64,000 nt of DNA from Skermanella aerolata KACC 11604 (GCF_000936425.1 NZ_AVFK01000017.1:1-64000), one strand, 5' to 3'. Numbered from the stretch's first letter, positions 19,467-28,292 are shown. Notes: a model not told the origin generated them from the letters alone. A program made the numbers and translations.

Positions 19467-19946
19467 TCAGCGCAAGGCGGCCATCAGAAGCGCCGCGGCG
19501 GCACCGCCCGCTACCGTCCGCACATGGTTCCAGCCCGTCCATTCGACTAGGTAACGCTGCCAGAGGCGCTCTCCTTCGGTACCGTGCGGATCGATGCGGG
19601 CCAGCTTCTCGTTACGCGGGACGTTGAACACGGCCGTCACCGCGACCACTCCCAGCAGATACGTCCCGCTCCCGGCTAGCAGCCATCCGGCACGCTCCCC
19701 GGCCCATCCGCCGAAAGCCGTCAGCGCAAGCGCCAGACATGCCGCCGCCGTCCCGAACAGCGCTCCCATGAACAATGGCGTGACCGCGACCCTGTTGATC
19801 GACCGCATCGCCGCCATTCCCTCCACTGCCGGCAATCGCCCGAGCGCGGTCATCACGAAGGAGGAGAATGCGAAGAACACGCCGCCGACGACTCCACATC
19901 CGAGTGCCGTCGCGCCGATCAACCCGGCAAGGATCCCCTCGCTCAT
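19467..19946 (-). CDS. DUF1772 (anthrone oxygenase-like) membrane protein
   Basis: A 159-residue protein with four predicted membrane helices. AFSSFVMTALGRLPAVEGMA near residue 30, INRVAVTPLFM, and NVPRNEKLARIDP near residue 115 with a terminal TGWNHVRT are the conserved features of DUF1772. A strong GGAGGGAG ribosome site lies upstream of the ATG. The function in bacteria is unknown. A perfect 26-bp inverted repeat lies just upstream. Confidence 0.85.
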   Translation of the reverse strand: MSEGILAGLIGATALGCGVVGGVFFAFSSFVMTALGRLPAVEGMAAMRSINRVAVTPLFMGALFGTAAACLALALTAFGGWAGERAGWLLAGSGTYLLGVVAVTAVFNVPRNEKLARIDPHGTEGERLWQRYLVEWTGWNHVRTVAGGAAAALLMAALR

Positions 19947-19990
19947 CCGCTCCCTCCGGATAGAAAAGATAGCAGATTTTCGAAGGATCG

Positions 19991-20046
19991 AATGTTCAAG
20001 GGCGGTTGATCGCAGACGTTTCTGCGATCAACCGCCCTTGAACATT
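19991..20046. repeat. Perfect 26-bp inverted repeat with 4-base loop
   Basis: Positions 19991-20016 are exactly reverse-complementary to 20021-20046, separated by cgtt. It lies between two minus-strand genes, 25 bases after the stop of the small glycine-rich gene. It could be that gene's terminator, although no T-run follows, or a small mobile or regulatory palindrome. Confidence 0.8.
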
Positions 20047-20071
20047 AGCCCTTAAAAGGCCGCCATCCGGA

Positions 20072-20347
20072 TCACTGCTTCGTCTGGTCGCTCGCAGCGC
20101 CGTTCTGTGAATTGGCGTGCTGCTGGTTCTCCTGCTCTTTCTTGTCGGCCTTCTTGTTGGCTTCATGGTGGCCGACGGCGCAGCCTGCGGCGGCGCCTGC
20201 CACTCCATGTCCCGAACCGACCATGTGGCCTGCCACGCCGCCGACGGCGGCGCCCTTCAGGCAGCCTTTTGCCTCCGCCGTATCGGGCATCGTCAGGACG
20301 CCGCCAAGGATCGCCGCCGTTGCGGCTATTGCCAGAATTGTTTTCAT
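20072..20347 (-). CDS. Small exported glycine-zipper-like protein
   Basis: A 91-residue protein starting MKTILAIAATAAILGGVLTM, a signal peptide probably cleaved after DTAEA. A short glycine- and alanine-rich stretch follows (KGAAVGGVAGHMVGSGHGVAGAAAGC), like the glycine-zipper segments of small outer-membrane or periplasmic proteins. The C-terminus is hydrophilic and lysine/glutamine-rich (EANKKADKKEQENQQHANSQ). An ATG six codons upstream is less likely, because the signal peptide begins at the chosen start. Function unknown. Confidence 0.7.
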   Translation of the reverse strand: MKTILAIAATAAILGGVLTMPDTAEAKGCLKGAAVGGVAGHMVGSGHGVAGAAAGCAVGHHEANKKADKKEQENQQHANSQNGAASDQTKQ

Positions 20348-20474
20348 CGGTATTTTCCCTTCCATAAGAGACTGTCAGGAAAACACCGGACGCCGGCAAG
20401 CGTCACCACAGTAAGATCGCATTTATGCTAACATGAAAAAGTTTTCATGATGGCACTTTCTTTGGGACGTCCAA

Positions 20475-21713
20475 TCACCGGGCCGTCAGCTTTCGCTCCA
20501 GTTCATTGGAGTCGATGAAGAACTTGGCCGCCCAATTGAGGTACTCGAAGGTGCCGTAGTCGCCATCCACCGGAAAGCTGCCCTGGACGCCGCCGCGCGT
20601 GTCGGTCGGCCCCTCAACGGCGACCGTCCTGCGGACGAAGCCGTTGACCCGTTTCGCCGCTTCCAGCCATCGGGCATCGCCGGTGTCCTGGTACAGCAGC
20701 AGCCAGCAATGGGCGATCTGGACCGACCCGGTCAGGCAGACCCAGTCGACGGCCGGCTTCCACCCGGCATTCAGCCTGCCGGGCAGGCGTCCGGTTCCCC
20801 GTTCGTCAAGGCACCCGAGCAGTCCTTCGGCCAGCTTCGTCCCGGCCTCCAGGAAGGCAGGATCGCGCGAGAACCGCCATGCTTCCAGAATGCCCCGCAG
20901 GGCGTAGCCCAGCGTGTGGGTCAGCGGCTGGTGCGGCTCCTCCAGGCAACAATCCGCCATCCAGCCGTTCGGCTGCTGGCGGCCGACGGCCCAGCGGACC
21001 TGCGCCAGCGCCGCATCTCCCCAGGTACGCGACGGGTCGAGCCGAGCGGCTTCCAGCAGCCCCCAGGCCACATGAGTCTCGTAGCTCTTGTCGTTCCGGC
21101 TGGCGAAGGGTGTCGGAAAGCGCCGCCAGCAGCCGTCCTCGTCCTGGCTCCCGGCCAGCCAGTCGGCGGCCCTGGTCATCGCCGGACGATAGGCATCGCC
21201 GAACTCCGCCACGCCGGCGGCCAGCCCGAGCAGGATCTGGCCCGTGTTGAACGTCACCGGGACCCGAGGCTCCTGGCCGATCGTTCCGCCCTGGAAACCA
21301 CCGTCGGGGAACTGGATCGACACCAGCCAGTCAAGCATCCGGCGTGCCCGTTCCAGCAGTGCCGGATCGTTACGCAGCCGGCCCTGTTCGATCATCGTCG
21401 GGACGATATAGCCCGTCGTCTCCGGATACGAGGCGGACCAGCCGCTGACGAGGCTGTAGTGCCGCGCCACGCCGCCGTCCCGCGTCGCCGAGTTGTCCTG
21501 TGCCTGTCCCAGCCAGTCGAGTGCCGCCGCCACGGTCGCGTCGATCCCCGGATCGGCGACCGCGTCCAGGCCGTCGCGGTCGCGCCGGACCGCCGCCTTA
21601 GCTGCCGCCGGCAGCCGCTGGAAATCGGCCAGCTTCTTAAGCGGACGCAGCCTGTCTTTTACCGCTCGAGGCAGCATGCTGGGCAGAAGATCTTGTACCG
21701 GCACCGAAACCAT
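20475..21713 (-). CDS. Alpha/alpha-toroid protein of a polysaccharide locus
   Basis: A 412-residue protein built of helical hairpins with repeated motifs such as MLDWLVSIQFPDGGFQGGTIG, AADWLAGSQDEDGCWRRFP and WAVGRQQPNGWMADCC. This is the prenyltransferase/six-hairpin glycosidase type of toroid. Family members are often next to polysaccharide deacetylases and acetyltransferases, as here. It may be a glycan-processing or epimerase-like enzyme; I cannot name a reaction. The start is uncertain: ATG 21713 gives MVSVPVQDLLPSM, a GTG at 21782 adds 23 residues, and both lie inside the 3' end of the acetyltransferase gene. Confidence 0.7.
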   Translation of the reverse strand: MVSVPVQDLLPSMLPRAVKDRLRPLKKLADFQRLPAAAKAAVRRDRDGLDAVADPGIDATVAAALDWLGQAQDNSATRDGGVARHYSLVSGWSASYPETTGYIVPTMIEQGRLRNDPALLERARRMLDWLVSIQFPDGGFQGGTIGQEPRVPVTFNTGQILLGLAAGVAEFGDAYRPAMTRAADWLAGSQDEDGCWRRFPTPFASRNDKSYETHVAWGLLEAARLDPSRTWGDAALAQVRWAVGRQQPNGWMADCCLEEPHQPLTHTLGYALRGILEAWRFSRDPAFLEAGTKLAEGLLGCLDERGTGRLPGRLNAGWKPAVDWVCLTGSVQIAHCWLLLYQDTGDARWLEAAKRVNGFVRRTVAVEGPTDTRGGVQGSFPVDGDYGTFEYLNWAAKFFIDSNELERKLTAR

Positions 21714-22788
21714 CCTTTTCGTTCGCCAAAAATCCGCGACCGGCGCTGGCCGACTCGGCAGGGTCGCGGTAGATCGTGACACCCTGGACCATCAGGCATT
21801 CCAGGCAGGTGAACATATCCGCCGCCCGGATAACCCAGGCCTTGCCCTCGCCAACCGAAATCCACCGCAGGCCGCCGTCACGCTCGAGATAGCGGGTGAC
21901 GTAATCCCGCACGCCGGTTCCGGTCGGCTTGTCGATTCGGTCGGCGGACACGACGGACGAATGGGCCATGACGGCCACCTTCAGGCGCTCGCCGCCCCAG
22001 CCCGTCACCTCGCGCACGACAGGGCTGTCGGGGGTATAGACGGGGAAGGGGAAGCTGTCGCCGCACAGGTCTTCCAGCACATGGTAGAAGGTGACCGGAC
22101 CCAGGTCGGTGCCCAGGCCCATGATGTAGCCGTCCGCCTCGAGCACCCGCCCCAGCGGCGAATCGGCGTCGAACGCGAATGGCGACCGATGATGGTCAGC
22201 CACAAGCCAGTCGGCGCGGGCGCCCAGCGCTACGACGGAGTGGGTCGGGTGGATGCTTCGGCGGCTGCGCTTGTCGCGGCGCAGCGTCTCGGCGATCTTG
22301 CCCATGCCGGTCGGAGTTTCCCGTACGTCGAAGTCCGGACCGGACTTCAGCGTCTCGTACATCGAGCCGGTCATCGTGAAGGCCGGCATCGCCAGCGTGC
22401 CGCCGCGCGCCACCACGACGCTCTCCAATGCCGCCAGGACGGTGGCAGCGCCCCCTTCGACGAAACCCAGCTTCGACAGCGAGCTGTGGACGAACACGAC
22501 GGCGCCGTCCGGTAGCCCGGCCCGGGCAAGATCGTTTTCCAGGTCGCGCCGGCCGATCGCGGCACGTCCGGCGGCATGGCGGCGCTCGGACCGGCGGGCC
22601 AGCCCTGCTTCGATCAGCGCGAACCCGCCGGAGGCGATGGCGGCATTGACCGCCCGCTTGACGCCGGGCGGCAGAAGCCGGCTGGCGGCCTGCAGTACGG
22701 GAGCCGGAATGGCGGCCTCGATCATCCGATGGACGCGCTTGCGGTTCTCAGGCGGCGGTGCGGCGGTCCCGCTATGGTTCGCTGCCAT
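21637..22788 (-). CDS. AAC(3)-fold N-acetyltransferase
   Basis: A 383-residue protein of the aminoglycoside 3-N-acetyltransferase family. VFVHSSLSKLGFVEGGAATV near residue 95, GTLAMPAFTMTGS, and RSIHPTHSVVALGARADWL with the catalytic His and DSPLGRVLEADGYIMGLG are all present. Members in surface-polysaccharide loci acetylate amino sugars rather than drugs, and the context (deacetylase, toroid protein) favours that reading. GGAGGA sits 6 bases before the ATG. The 3' end overlaps the next gene by about 77 bases. Confidence 0.8.
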   Translation of the reverse strand: MAANHSGTAAPPPENRKRVHRMIEAAIPAPVLQAASRLLPPGVKRAVNAAIASGGFALIEAGLARRSERRHAAGRAAIGRRDLENDLARAGLPDGAVVFVHSSLSKLGFVEGGAATVLAALESVVVARGGTLAMPAFTMTGSMYETLKSGPDFDVRETPTGMGKIAETLRRDKRSRRSIHPTHSVVALGARADWLVADHHRSPFAFDADSPLGRVLEADGYIMGLGTDLGPVTFYHVLEDLCGDSFPFPVYTPDSPVVREVTGWGGERLKVAVMAHSSVVSADRIDKPTGTGVRDYVTRYLERDGGLRWISVGEGKAWVIRAADMFTCLECLMVQGVTIYRDPAESASAGRGFLANEKDGFGAGTRSSAQHAASSGKRQAASA

Positions 22789-23140
22789 GGTATTCCTCCG
22801 TTGGTCCCCGTGACGGTGGTCGGTTCTGCACTTCCGGTAAAAGCGTGTGGGCAGGTCTTAGGTTCAACAAAAGAATAAATGCTATGCTTTTATGATGTCA
22901 TCAGGAGGGTGCTGGAACCGGAATGCACCATCAATGACGCCAATGGTGAGGTGGATACTTCATATGGATTGTTGCATGACAGGCACTGAATTCGAGAAAA
23001 CTTAGCCGCAATGTCATCGGGCGGTGCCAACGCTACTACTTGGGTGTGGCGGCGCCGCCGCTTATGCTGTTGAGTCGGTTCGGATACCTCGGAAGACAGC
23101 GGACAAGCCGCTATCGCGTCATGCAACTGGGCAGGTTCTC
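22789..23140. other. Divergent intergenic region
   Basis: About 350 bases between the acetyltransferase gene (minus) and the tail-anchored protein gene (plus). The part near 22870-22900 is relatively AT-rich and could carry promoters. Short ORFs of 25-40 codons occur but lack supporting ribosome sites or protein character. Nothing else is recognisable. Confidence 0.4.
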
Positions 23141-23797
23141 ATGGTTGGATCGGTTTCCGGAATGAGCCGGGCGAATAGGCTTCGGCAAGACCTGGATGCC
23201 GGCTTGCACCAGGACGTGGAGGAGCGGGAGGTGGCACATACGGCCGGAGAAGGACACTCGGCGGTCAGGGACAAGTCGCTGGAGGAAATGGCATCCGATC
23301 TGCGCAGCCTGTCCGGGCAGATCGTGACGGCGCGCGTCATGGGTGTCGGCAACGGTGCGACAGGCGGTGCGGCGGGCGGTGCGCTCGGCGGGACGGCTGG
23401 CGGTACTAACGGCGATGCCGGATTGCCGGCGGTCCGACTGGTCGGCGACATGCTGGCGGCGGAACTCAGCCGCACCCTGGAGCAATTGAGCGCCCGCCAG
23501 CGGGAAGACATGGCTTCGCTGGTGCTCAACCACGCCCAGGGCATGCGGGCGACGACCGACCGCGTCGACCGCCTGCTGCGGGGTCTGGAAGCCGACCGGG
23601 AGCGGGGCGGTCCGGCAGACAAAACAGTGCTGGACCGTCTGGACGCCATCGCCGCCCGCCAGGACGAGCTTGAATCGCTGATGCTTCGGCAGCGCCACGG
23701 TCTCGTGCCCACCTGGGTCGCCGGCCTGCTGGCGCTGGCGGCGCTCGGCATCAGCATCGGCTCCGCCGTGGCGCTCCATATCGGCCTTCAGCCATGA
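23141..23797 (+). CDS. Predicted tail-anchored coiled-coil protein
   Basis: A 218-residue protein of unknown function. A charged helical N-terminus is followed by a glycine-rich linker (GGAAGGALGGTAGGTNGDAG, about residues 75-95), then a long helical region (LAAELSRTLEQLSARQREDM). A single C-terminal membrane helix, VAGLLALAALGISIGSAVAL, leaves about six residues outside. The start could also be ATG 23162; the longer open frame from 23024 has no ribosome site. Its stop overlaps the deacetylase ATG as ATGA, so the two are translationally coupled and probably work together. Confidence 0.65.
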   Translation: MVGSVSGMSRANRLRQDLDAGLHQDVEEREVAHTAGEGHSAVRDKSLEEMASDLRSLSGQIVTARVMGVGNGATGGAAGGALGGTAGGTNGDAGLPAVRLVGDMLAAELSRTLEQLSARQREDMASLVLNHAQGMRATTDRVDRLLRGLEADRERGGPADKTVLDRLDAIAARQDELESLMLRQRHGLVPTWVAGLLALAALGISIGSAVALHIGLQP

Positions 23798-24969
23798 CCG
23801 GATCGGCATTTCGCCAGAAGATGACCAACGGTACGCCTTACAGTACAACTTGCGATGAAATCGGGAACATGCGGGCGGAAAAAGAAAAGGTCCTGTTCGA
23901 GGACGACTGGAATCCAATCAGACTGCCGCCCGATCTTCCCCCGGTACTGCTGGTGGTCGTGGACGCGGAGGAGGAGTTCGACTGGTCGGGGCCATTCACG
24001 CGGGACCGCCATAGCGTACGATCCATGGCGGCCCAGGGTCCCATGCACCGCATCTTCGAGAAGTACGGCATCCGTCCGACCTATGTCGTCGATTATCCGG
24101 TCGCCAGCCAGCCCGACGGGCTGGAACCGCTCCGCGACCTGCTCAAGGACGACGCCTGCCTGATCGGGACCCAGCTTCACCCCTGGGTCAATCCACCCTT
24201 CGACGAGGAGATCTGCGAGCGCAACTCCTTCCCCGGCAACCTCTCCCCCGATCTGGAACGCGCCAAGCTGTCCGTGCTGACCCGCGCGATCGAGGACGGA
24301 CTGGGCCTGACGCCGCGCATCTACAAGGCCGGACGCTACGGTCTGGGTCCCAGGACCTTCCGCACGCTGACGGAGCTTGGCTACCAGATCGACATCAGCG
24401 CCGTGCCGGGAGCGGACCTTCGGACCCATCACGGCCCGGACTTCCGCCGGGTTGCTCCGCAGCCCTACTGGATCGGTCCGGCGGGCCGCCTGCTGGAGCT
24501 GCCGCTGACCCGCGGCTATGTAGGATTGCTCTCCGATTCGGGGCCGCGCCTCGAAGGGGCGCTCGAGTCTCCGCTGGCGCAGGCCTGCCGGCTGCCCGGC
24601 GTGCTCTCCCGGCTGGGGTTGATCGACCGGATCATTCTGACGCCGGAAGGAGTCCCGCCGGCCCAGCACATGGCGCTGGTCCGGGCGATGATCCGGCGCG
24701 GCCAGCGTATCTTCATGCTGTCGTATCACAGCCCGTCGATGGTGCCCGGAAACACGCCCTACGTCAGGACCAAGCAGGATCTGCGGACGTTCATGGACAG
24801 GGTGGAAGCCTTCTGCGACCGGTTCTTCGGTGAGCTTGGCGGCACGACGAGCGACCCGCTGGCGGTGCGCGAGATGCTGCGGACCCAGGCCGGTCTGGCC
24901 CGCGACGAGCAGCCGGCGCGGGCCAGGGGCGTGCGCCCCCCGGCTCGTCAATGTTCATCCAGCGGCTAG
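23794..24969 (+). CDS. Polysaccharide deacetylase family protein
   Basis: A 391-residue protein. LLVVVDAEEEFDWSGPF carries the likely catalytic/metal Asp (the TFDDG-equivalent strand) near residue 55. EIGTQLHPW-type metal ligands appear as LIGTQLHPWVNPP, and the late strand IFMLSYHSPSMVPGNTPYV supplies the other His. This matches NodB-type de-N-acetylases of the cytoplasmic or membrane-associated subgroup; no signal peptide is seen. It begins inside the stop codon of the preceding gene. The pairing with an acetyltransferase gene 1 kb away suggests control of polymer acetylation. Confidence 0.8.
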   Translation: MTGSAFRQKMTNGTPYSTTCDEIGNMRAEKEKVLFEDDWNPIRLPPDLPPVLLVVVDAEEEFDWSGPFTRDRHSVRSMAAQGPMHRIFEKYGIRPTYVVDYPVASQPDGLEPLRDLLKDDACLIGTQLHPWVNPPFDEEICERNSFPGNLSPDLERAKLSVLTRAIEDGLGLTPRIYKAGRYGLGPRTFRTLTELGYQIDISAVPGADLRTHHGPDFRRVAPQPYWIGPAGRLLELPLTRGYVGLLSDSGPRLEGALESPLAQACRLPGVLSRLGLIDRIILTPEGVPPAQHMALVRAMIRRGQRIFMLSYHSPSMVPGNTPYVRTKQDLRTFMDRVEAFCDRFFGELGGTTSDPLAVREMLRTQAGLARDEQPARARGVRPPARQCSSSG

Positions 24970-25025
24970 ACCGGGTTATGATCCCGCCCGACGCTTAACA
25001 GTCTCATCATCCGGAGCAAACCGCT

Positions 25026-25367
25026 ATGCGCCCCCTCCTCACCGTCGCCTGCCTCCTGACCGCCGCAACGGCGCTCGGCGGTTGTGAGATATTCCCCACG
25101 ACCACGACTGCCCAGGCCTGTGCCGAGCTGCCTTCGGCCGTCTGGCCCTGGCGTCCGATCGACAACGCGCGGATCGAGCGGCTGCCCCAGGCCGGCACCC
25201 CGGCACTGTTTCCTATGGACATCATTCAGGTCGTCGGCACTGTTTCGGACCCCGATCAGTTCAAGGAACCGGTTCCCGTCAAATTCGAGTGCGTCTTTCG
25301 CGGCAACCAGCTCAAGACCTTCGGCTGGATCGAGCCGGCGCAGTTCGTGACGCCGTATACGCAGTGA
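25026..25367 (+). CDS. Small lipoprotein
   Basis: A 113-residue protein with a signal peptide, MRPLLTVACLLTAATALGGC, in which LGGC is a good lipobox (lipidated Cys at 20). The mature part (QACAELPSAVWPWRPIDNAR and PVKFECVFRGNQLKTFGWIE) matches no family I know. It is preceded by the deacetylase gene at a short distance and may share its transcript. A dispersed-repeat hairpin follows it. Confidence 0.7.
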   Translation: MRPLLTVACLLTAATALGGCEIFPTTTTAQACAELPSAVWPWRPIDNARIERLPQAGTPALFPMDIIQVVGTVSDPDQFKEPVPVKFECVFRGNQLKTFGWIEPAQFVTPYTQ

Positions 25368-25408
25368 GGGTAGGAGTCGCTTCGACATGGACCCTCAGCT
25401 GATACCCA

Positions 25409-25500
25409 AGGCATTGAGGCTTGACCGGTGAGTTGCGGCTGAGATGTCGGGTTGAAGAGGCCCGACATCTAACGCTCCAATCCGGTTAAGCTCAATGCCG
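25409..25500. repeat. Dispersed intergenic repeat, copy 1 (hairpin)
   Basis: Between convergent genes. Core stem agatgtcggg (25442-25451) pairs with cccgacatct (25461-25470). The outer arms, ggcattgaggcttgaccgg and the complement of ccggttaagctcaatgcc, pair imperfectly. The left 57 bases align without gaps to 57296-57352 at about 44 of 57 positions. It may also act as a terminator for the convergent lipoprotein and prsT genes. Confidence 0.7.
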
Positions 25501-25517
25501 CCGGTATAAACCTCCCC

Positions 25518-28292
25518 TCACCGTCCGATCGTCGCCAGCAACTCGGCCGCTTCCTCGCGGCTCTCGAACGGCTTGCCGTCCGTGCCCAGCTTCTCCAGGA
25601 TCTCGCGCGCCTCGTCCTTGGCACCGGTCGCATGAAGCGCATAGGCAAGATGGTACTGGACGTCCTGGTTCGACGGCGCACCGGCGGCGGCGCTCCGCAG
25701 CAGTTCCACTCCTTCCGCCGTCTCGCCCGACTGGACGAGGATCCATCCCAGCGTATCCGCGATCTCGGGAGCCGACGGGGCGGCGGCGTGGGCGCGGCGG
25801 GCGTATTGCAGGGCTTGCGGGCTGCCAAGCTCATGCGCGATCCAGGCGGCGTTGTTGAGCAAGGCCGGATCGCCCGGCCGGGCCTGGACCAGGATGTCGT
25901 AGTGCGCCTCCGCCTGCTTCAGGTCCTGCCGGGTCAAGTAGGTATCGGCCAGCACGGTCCGGGCCGCCACGTCGTCGGGGTTGCGCTTGACCCAGTCCTC
26001 CAGTCCGGATACCGCCTGATCCATCCTGCCGTTGTCGCGGCGTAGCCCGTAAAGGCCAAGCGCCAACTGCCGGTCCGACGTCGCCTGAAGCGCCTGCTCC
26101 ATGGCGCGGATCGCTTCGTCCACCCGGTTGGTCCGCAGCAGCACGCTGCTGCGCAGCTGGGCCGCCGCGATCGGGTTGGCCTGACGCAGGCCGTCGGCCA
26201 GCTTCAGCGCGCCGTCGGCGTCGTTGCGGGCCAGCGCCAGATCGACCAGTCCCAGCGTCGCCACGGCGCTGGCGGGGTCCTTGGCCTTGATCGCTTCCAG
26301 CACGGGACGCGCCTCCTCCGGCCGGTTGGCCGCGATCAGGTTCTGGGCCAGAGCTATTTGCGCCTCGGCATCGTCCGGCTTGGCCTTGGCATAGACCCGG
26401 AGCGCATCCGCCGCCCTGGCCGGATCGCCGCCGGCCCTGTACATCACCGCCGCGAACTTCAATGCTTCGGGTTGGGCATTGCCGATCTGCCGGAGCTGGC
26501 CGGCGGTTTCCAGCAGCTTCGGCTTGTCGTCGCGCCGCTCATACAGCTCACCCAGGATGCGCCGCATCGTGATCGAGTTGGGATGGCGCGACGCGGCGCT
26601 CTCCAGCGTGTCTTCCGCTTCGTTGAGCCGCTGGTTCTGCGCCAGGAACTGGCCCAGCCGCAGAACCGCCTGCTCGTCGCCGGGATTGGCCGAAACGGCG
26701 TCGCGCAGGCGCTTCTCGACGGCGTCCAGGTTGCCCATGCGGGCATCGACGAGGTTGAGGTTGTTGGCGATCTCCGACATCGACGGGTCGAGCGCGCTGG
26801 CGGCCTGAAGGCGCGACTTCGCGGTCCCCATGTCGCCCTCTGCCGCGAAGATCGCCGCCTCCAGGCTGATGAGCTGCGGGTTGTCCGCATCCGCCGTCTT
26901 CAACTGGTCCACCGTCTCGTGCGCCTTGGCGAACTCCCCGTTGCGGATATAGTCGAGCACGAGCGCCACCGACCGCCGCGTTTCCGGCGGCATGTCGCGC
27001 GATCCGGCATCCGACGCCTGAAGCAGGCCCAGCGTCGATTTGGCCCGCGCCGCCATCGGCCGGTTGGGCGACTTGGCGAGTTCCTCGAACATCGCCGTGG
27101 CGTTGCCCATGTCGCCCTGGCGCAGATAGGCGCCCGCCAGCATCTGCCGGGCGATCAGGTCGTCCGGATGGTCCGCCACCAGCGGCTTCAGCGCTTCGAT
27201 GGCGCTTAGGGTGTTGTTGGAGCGCAGCTGGATCGCCGCCAGCGTCCGTCGCGCCGGCACATGGTCGGGCGCCGACGCCAGGAACCGGTTGATCGACGCC
27301 TCGGCCTGGGCGTACTGGCCCGTGTTGAACTTGATCAGGCCGCCCAGCAGCAAGGCGGGGGGATAGTCCGCCAGCGCGCCCTCGATCGGCTGGAAGGTCG
27401 TGCGGGCGGCATTGGCGTCACCCCGGATGAGCTGGATCGACGCCTTCATGTACCTTGCCATGACGTCGCGCGGCGTCCGTTCCAGCACGCGGCTGACGTC
27501 CTTCTCCGCCTCGTTGATCGAGCCGGTCTGAAGCCGCACCCGCGCGCGGGGCAGCAGCACGCGCGGATTGTCGGGCGACAGCGCCGCGGCGCGGTTTAGA
27601 CTTGCCAATGCGTCATCCGCCCGCTGGCCGGCGAAGGCGATGTCGGCCGACAGCAGCAGCGCTTCCAGATTGTCGGGAGAGGTGGCGAGCACTTCGTCGA
27701 CGCTCCGCCGCGCCTCGTCGGTCCGGTTGCGTAGCGCGTCGATCCGGGCAAGTCCGAGCTTCGCCTCGGCAAGGTTCGGCGCCGTTTCCAGCGCCGCGCG
27801 GAACTGGCTCTCGGCATCGTCGATCTGGCCGGTACCCATATAGGCCTGACCGCTCATGACCAGCTTGGCCTGCGTCAGTTCGGGCGTAGCGCCCTGGGGC
27901 GACAGGACCGCGAAGACGTCGCCGTAGCGCCGCTGCATCATCAGCGCCTGCGCCAGCTGCAACTCGACCTCGTCGCCGCGCTGCGCCTCGAACACCCGCC
28001 GAAGCTCCTTCTCGGCGGAAACCGCGTCGCCCGTCCGCAGGTAAAGCTGTCCCAGCAACTGGCGCGCCTTCAGGTTGGCGGGGTCCTGCTGGATCGCGTT
28101 CCGCAGCTGGATCACCGCGGCGCTGGCGTTGCCGGACTGAAGCTGCTGGACGCCCTCGTCGTAGAAGCGCTGCGACTGCTGGGTGTCGGCATGGGCCGGC
28201 GTGAAGACCGTGAAGCAGGTGGCCAAGGCGATCAGGGACGACGCTGCCAGCAAGTGCCGGAACCTTGATGTCGCGGGCCGATGCTGGTTCAT
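25518..28292 (-). CDS. prsT: XrtA/PEP-CTERM system TPR protein PrsT
   Basis: A 924-residue exported TPR protein. A signal peptide (LLAASSLIALATCFTVFTPA, cleaved after AHA, about residue 35) is followed by QQSQRFYDEGVQQLQSGNAS and around twenty TPR-like helical hairpins to the C-terminus. The length and the start of the mature protein fit the PrsT family, which always accompanies PrsK and PrsR in exosortase-A genomes and is thought to act in periplasmic or outer-membrane assembly of the exopolysaccharide. AAGGAG lies 7-8 bases before the ATG. It is the last gene after prsK and prsR on this strand. Confidence 0.9.
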   Translation of the reverse strand: MNQHRPATSRFRHLLAASSLIALATCFTVFTPAHADTQQSQRFYDEGVQQLQSGNASAAVIQLRNAIQQDPANLKARQLLGQLYLRTGDAVSAEKELRRVFEAQRGDEVELQLAQALMMQRRYGDVFAVLSPQGATPELTQAKLVMSGQAYMGTGQIDDAESQFRAALETAPNLAEAKLGLARIDALRNRTDEARRSVDEVLATSPDNLEALLLSADIAFAGQRADDALASLNRAAALSPDNPRVLLPRARVRLQTGSINEAEKDVSRVLERTPRDVMARYMKASIQLIRGDANAARTTFQPIEGALADYPPALLLGGLIKFNTGQYAQAEASINRFLASAPDHVPARRTLAAIQLRSNNTLSAIEALKPLVADHPDDLIARQMLAGAYLRQGDMGNATAMFEELAKSPNRPMAARAKSTLGLLQASDAGSRDMPPETRRSVALVLDYIRNGEFAKAHETVDQLKTADADNPQLISLEAAIFAAEGDMGTAKSRLQAASALDPSMSEIANNLNLVDARMGNLDAVEKRLRDAVSANPGDEQAVLRLGQFLAQNQRLNEAEDTLESAASRHPNSITMRRILGELYERRDDKPKLLETAGQLRQIGNAQPEALKFAAVMYRAGGDPARAADALRVYAKAKPDDAEAQIALAQNLIAANRPEEARPVLEAIKAKDPASAVATLGLVDLALARNDADGALKLADGLRQANPIAAAQLRSSVLLRTNRVDEAIRAMEQALQATSDRQLALGLYGLRRDNGRMDQAVSGLEDWVKRNPDDVAARTVLADTYLTRQDLKQAEAHYDILVQARPGDPALLNNAAWIAHELGSPQALQYARRAHAAAPSAPEIADTLGWILVQSGETAEGVELLRSAAAGAPSNQDVQYHLAYALHATGAKDEAREILEKLGTDGKPFESREEAAELLATIGR

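Noticed and set aside
22890-23004. A 37-codon ORF starting with two ATGs after the acetyltransferase promoter area
   Set aside because: Composition is unlike a protein (WNRNAPSMTPMVRW) and there is no ribosome-binding sequence.
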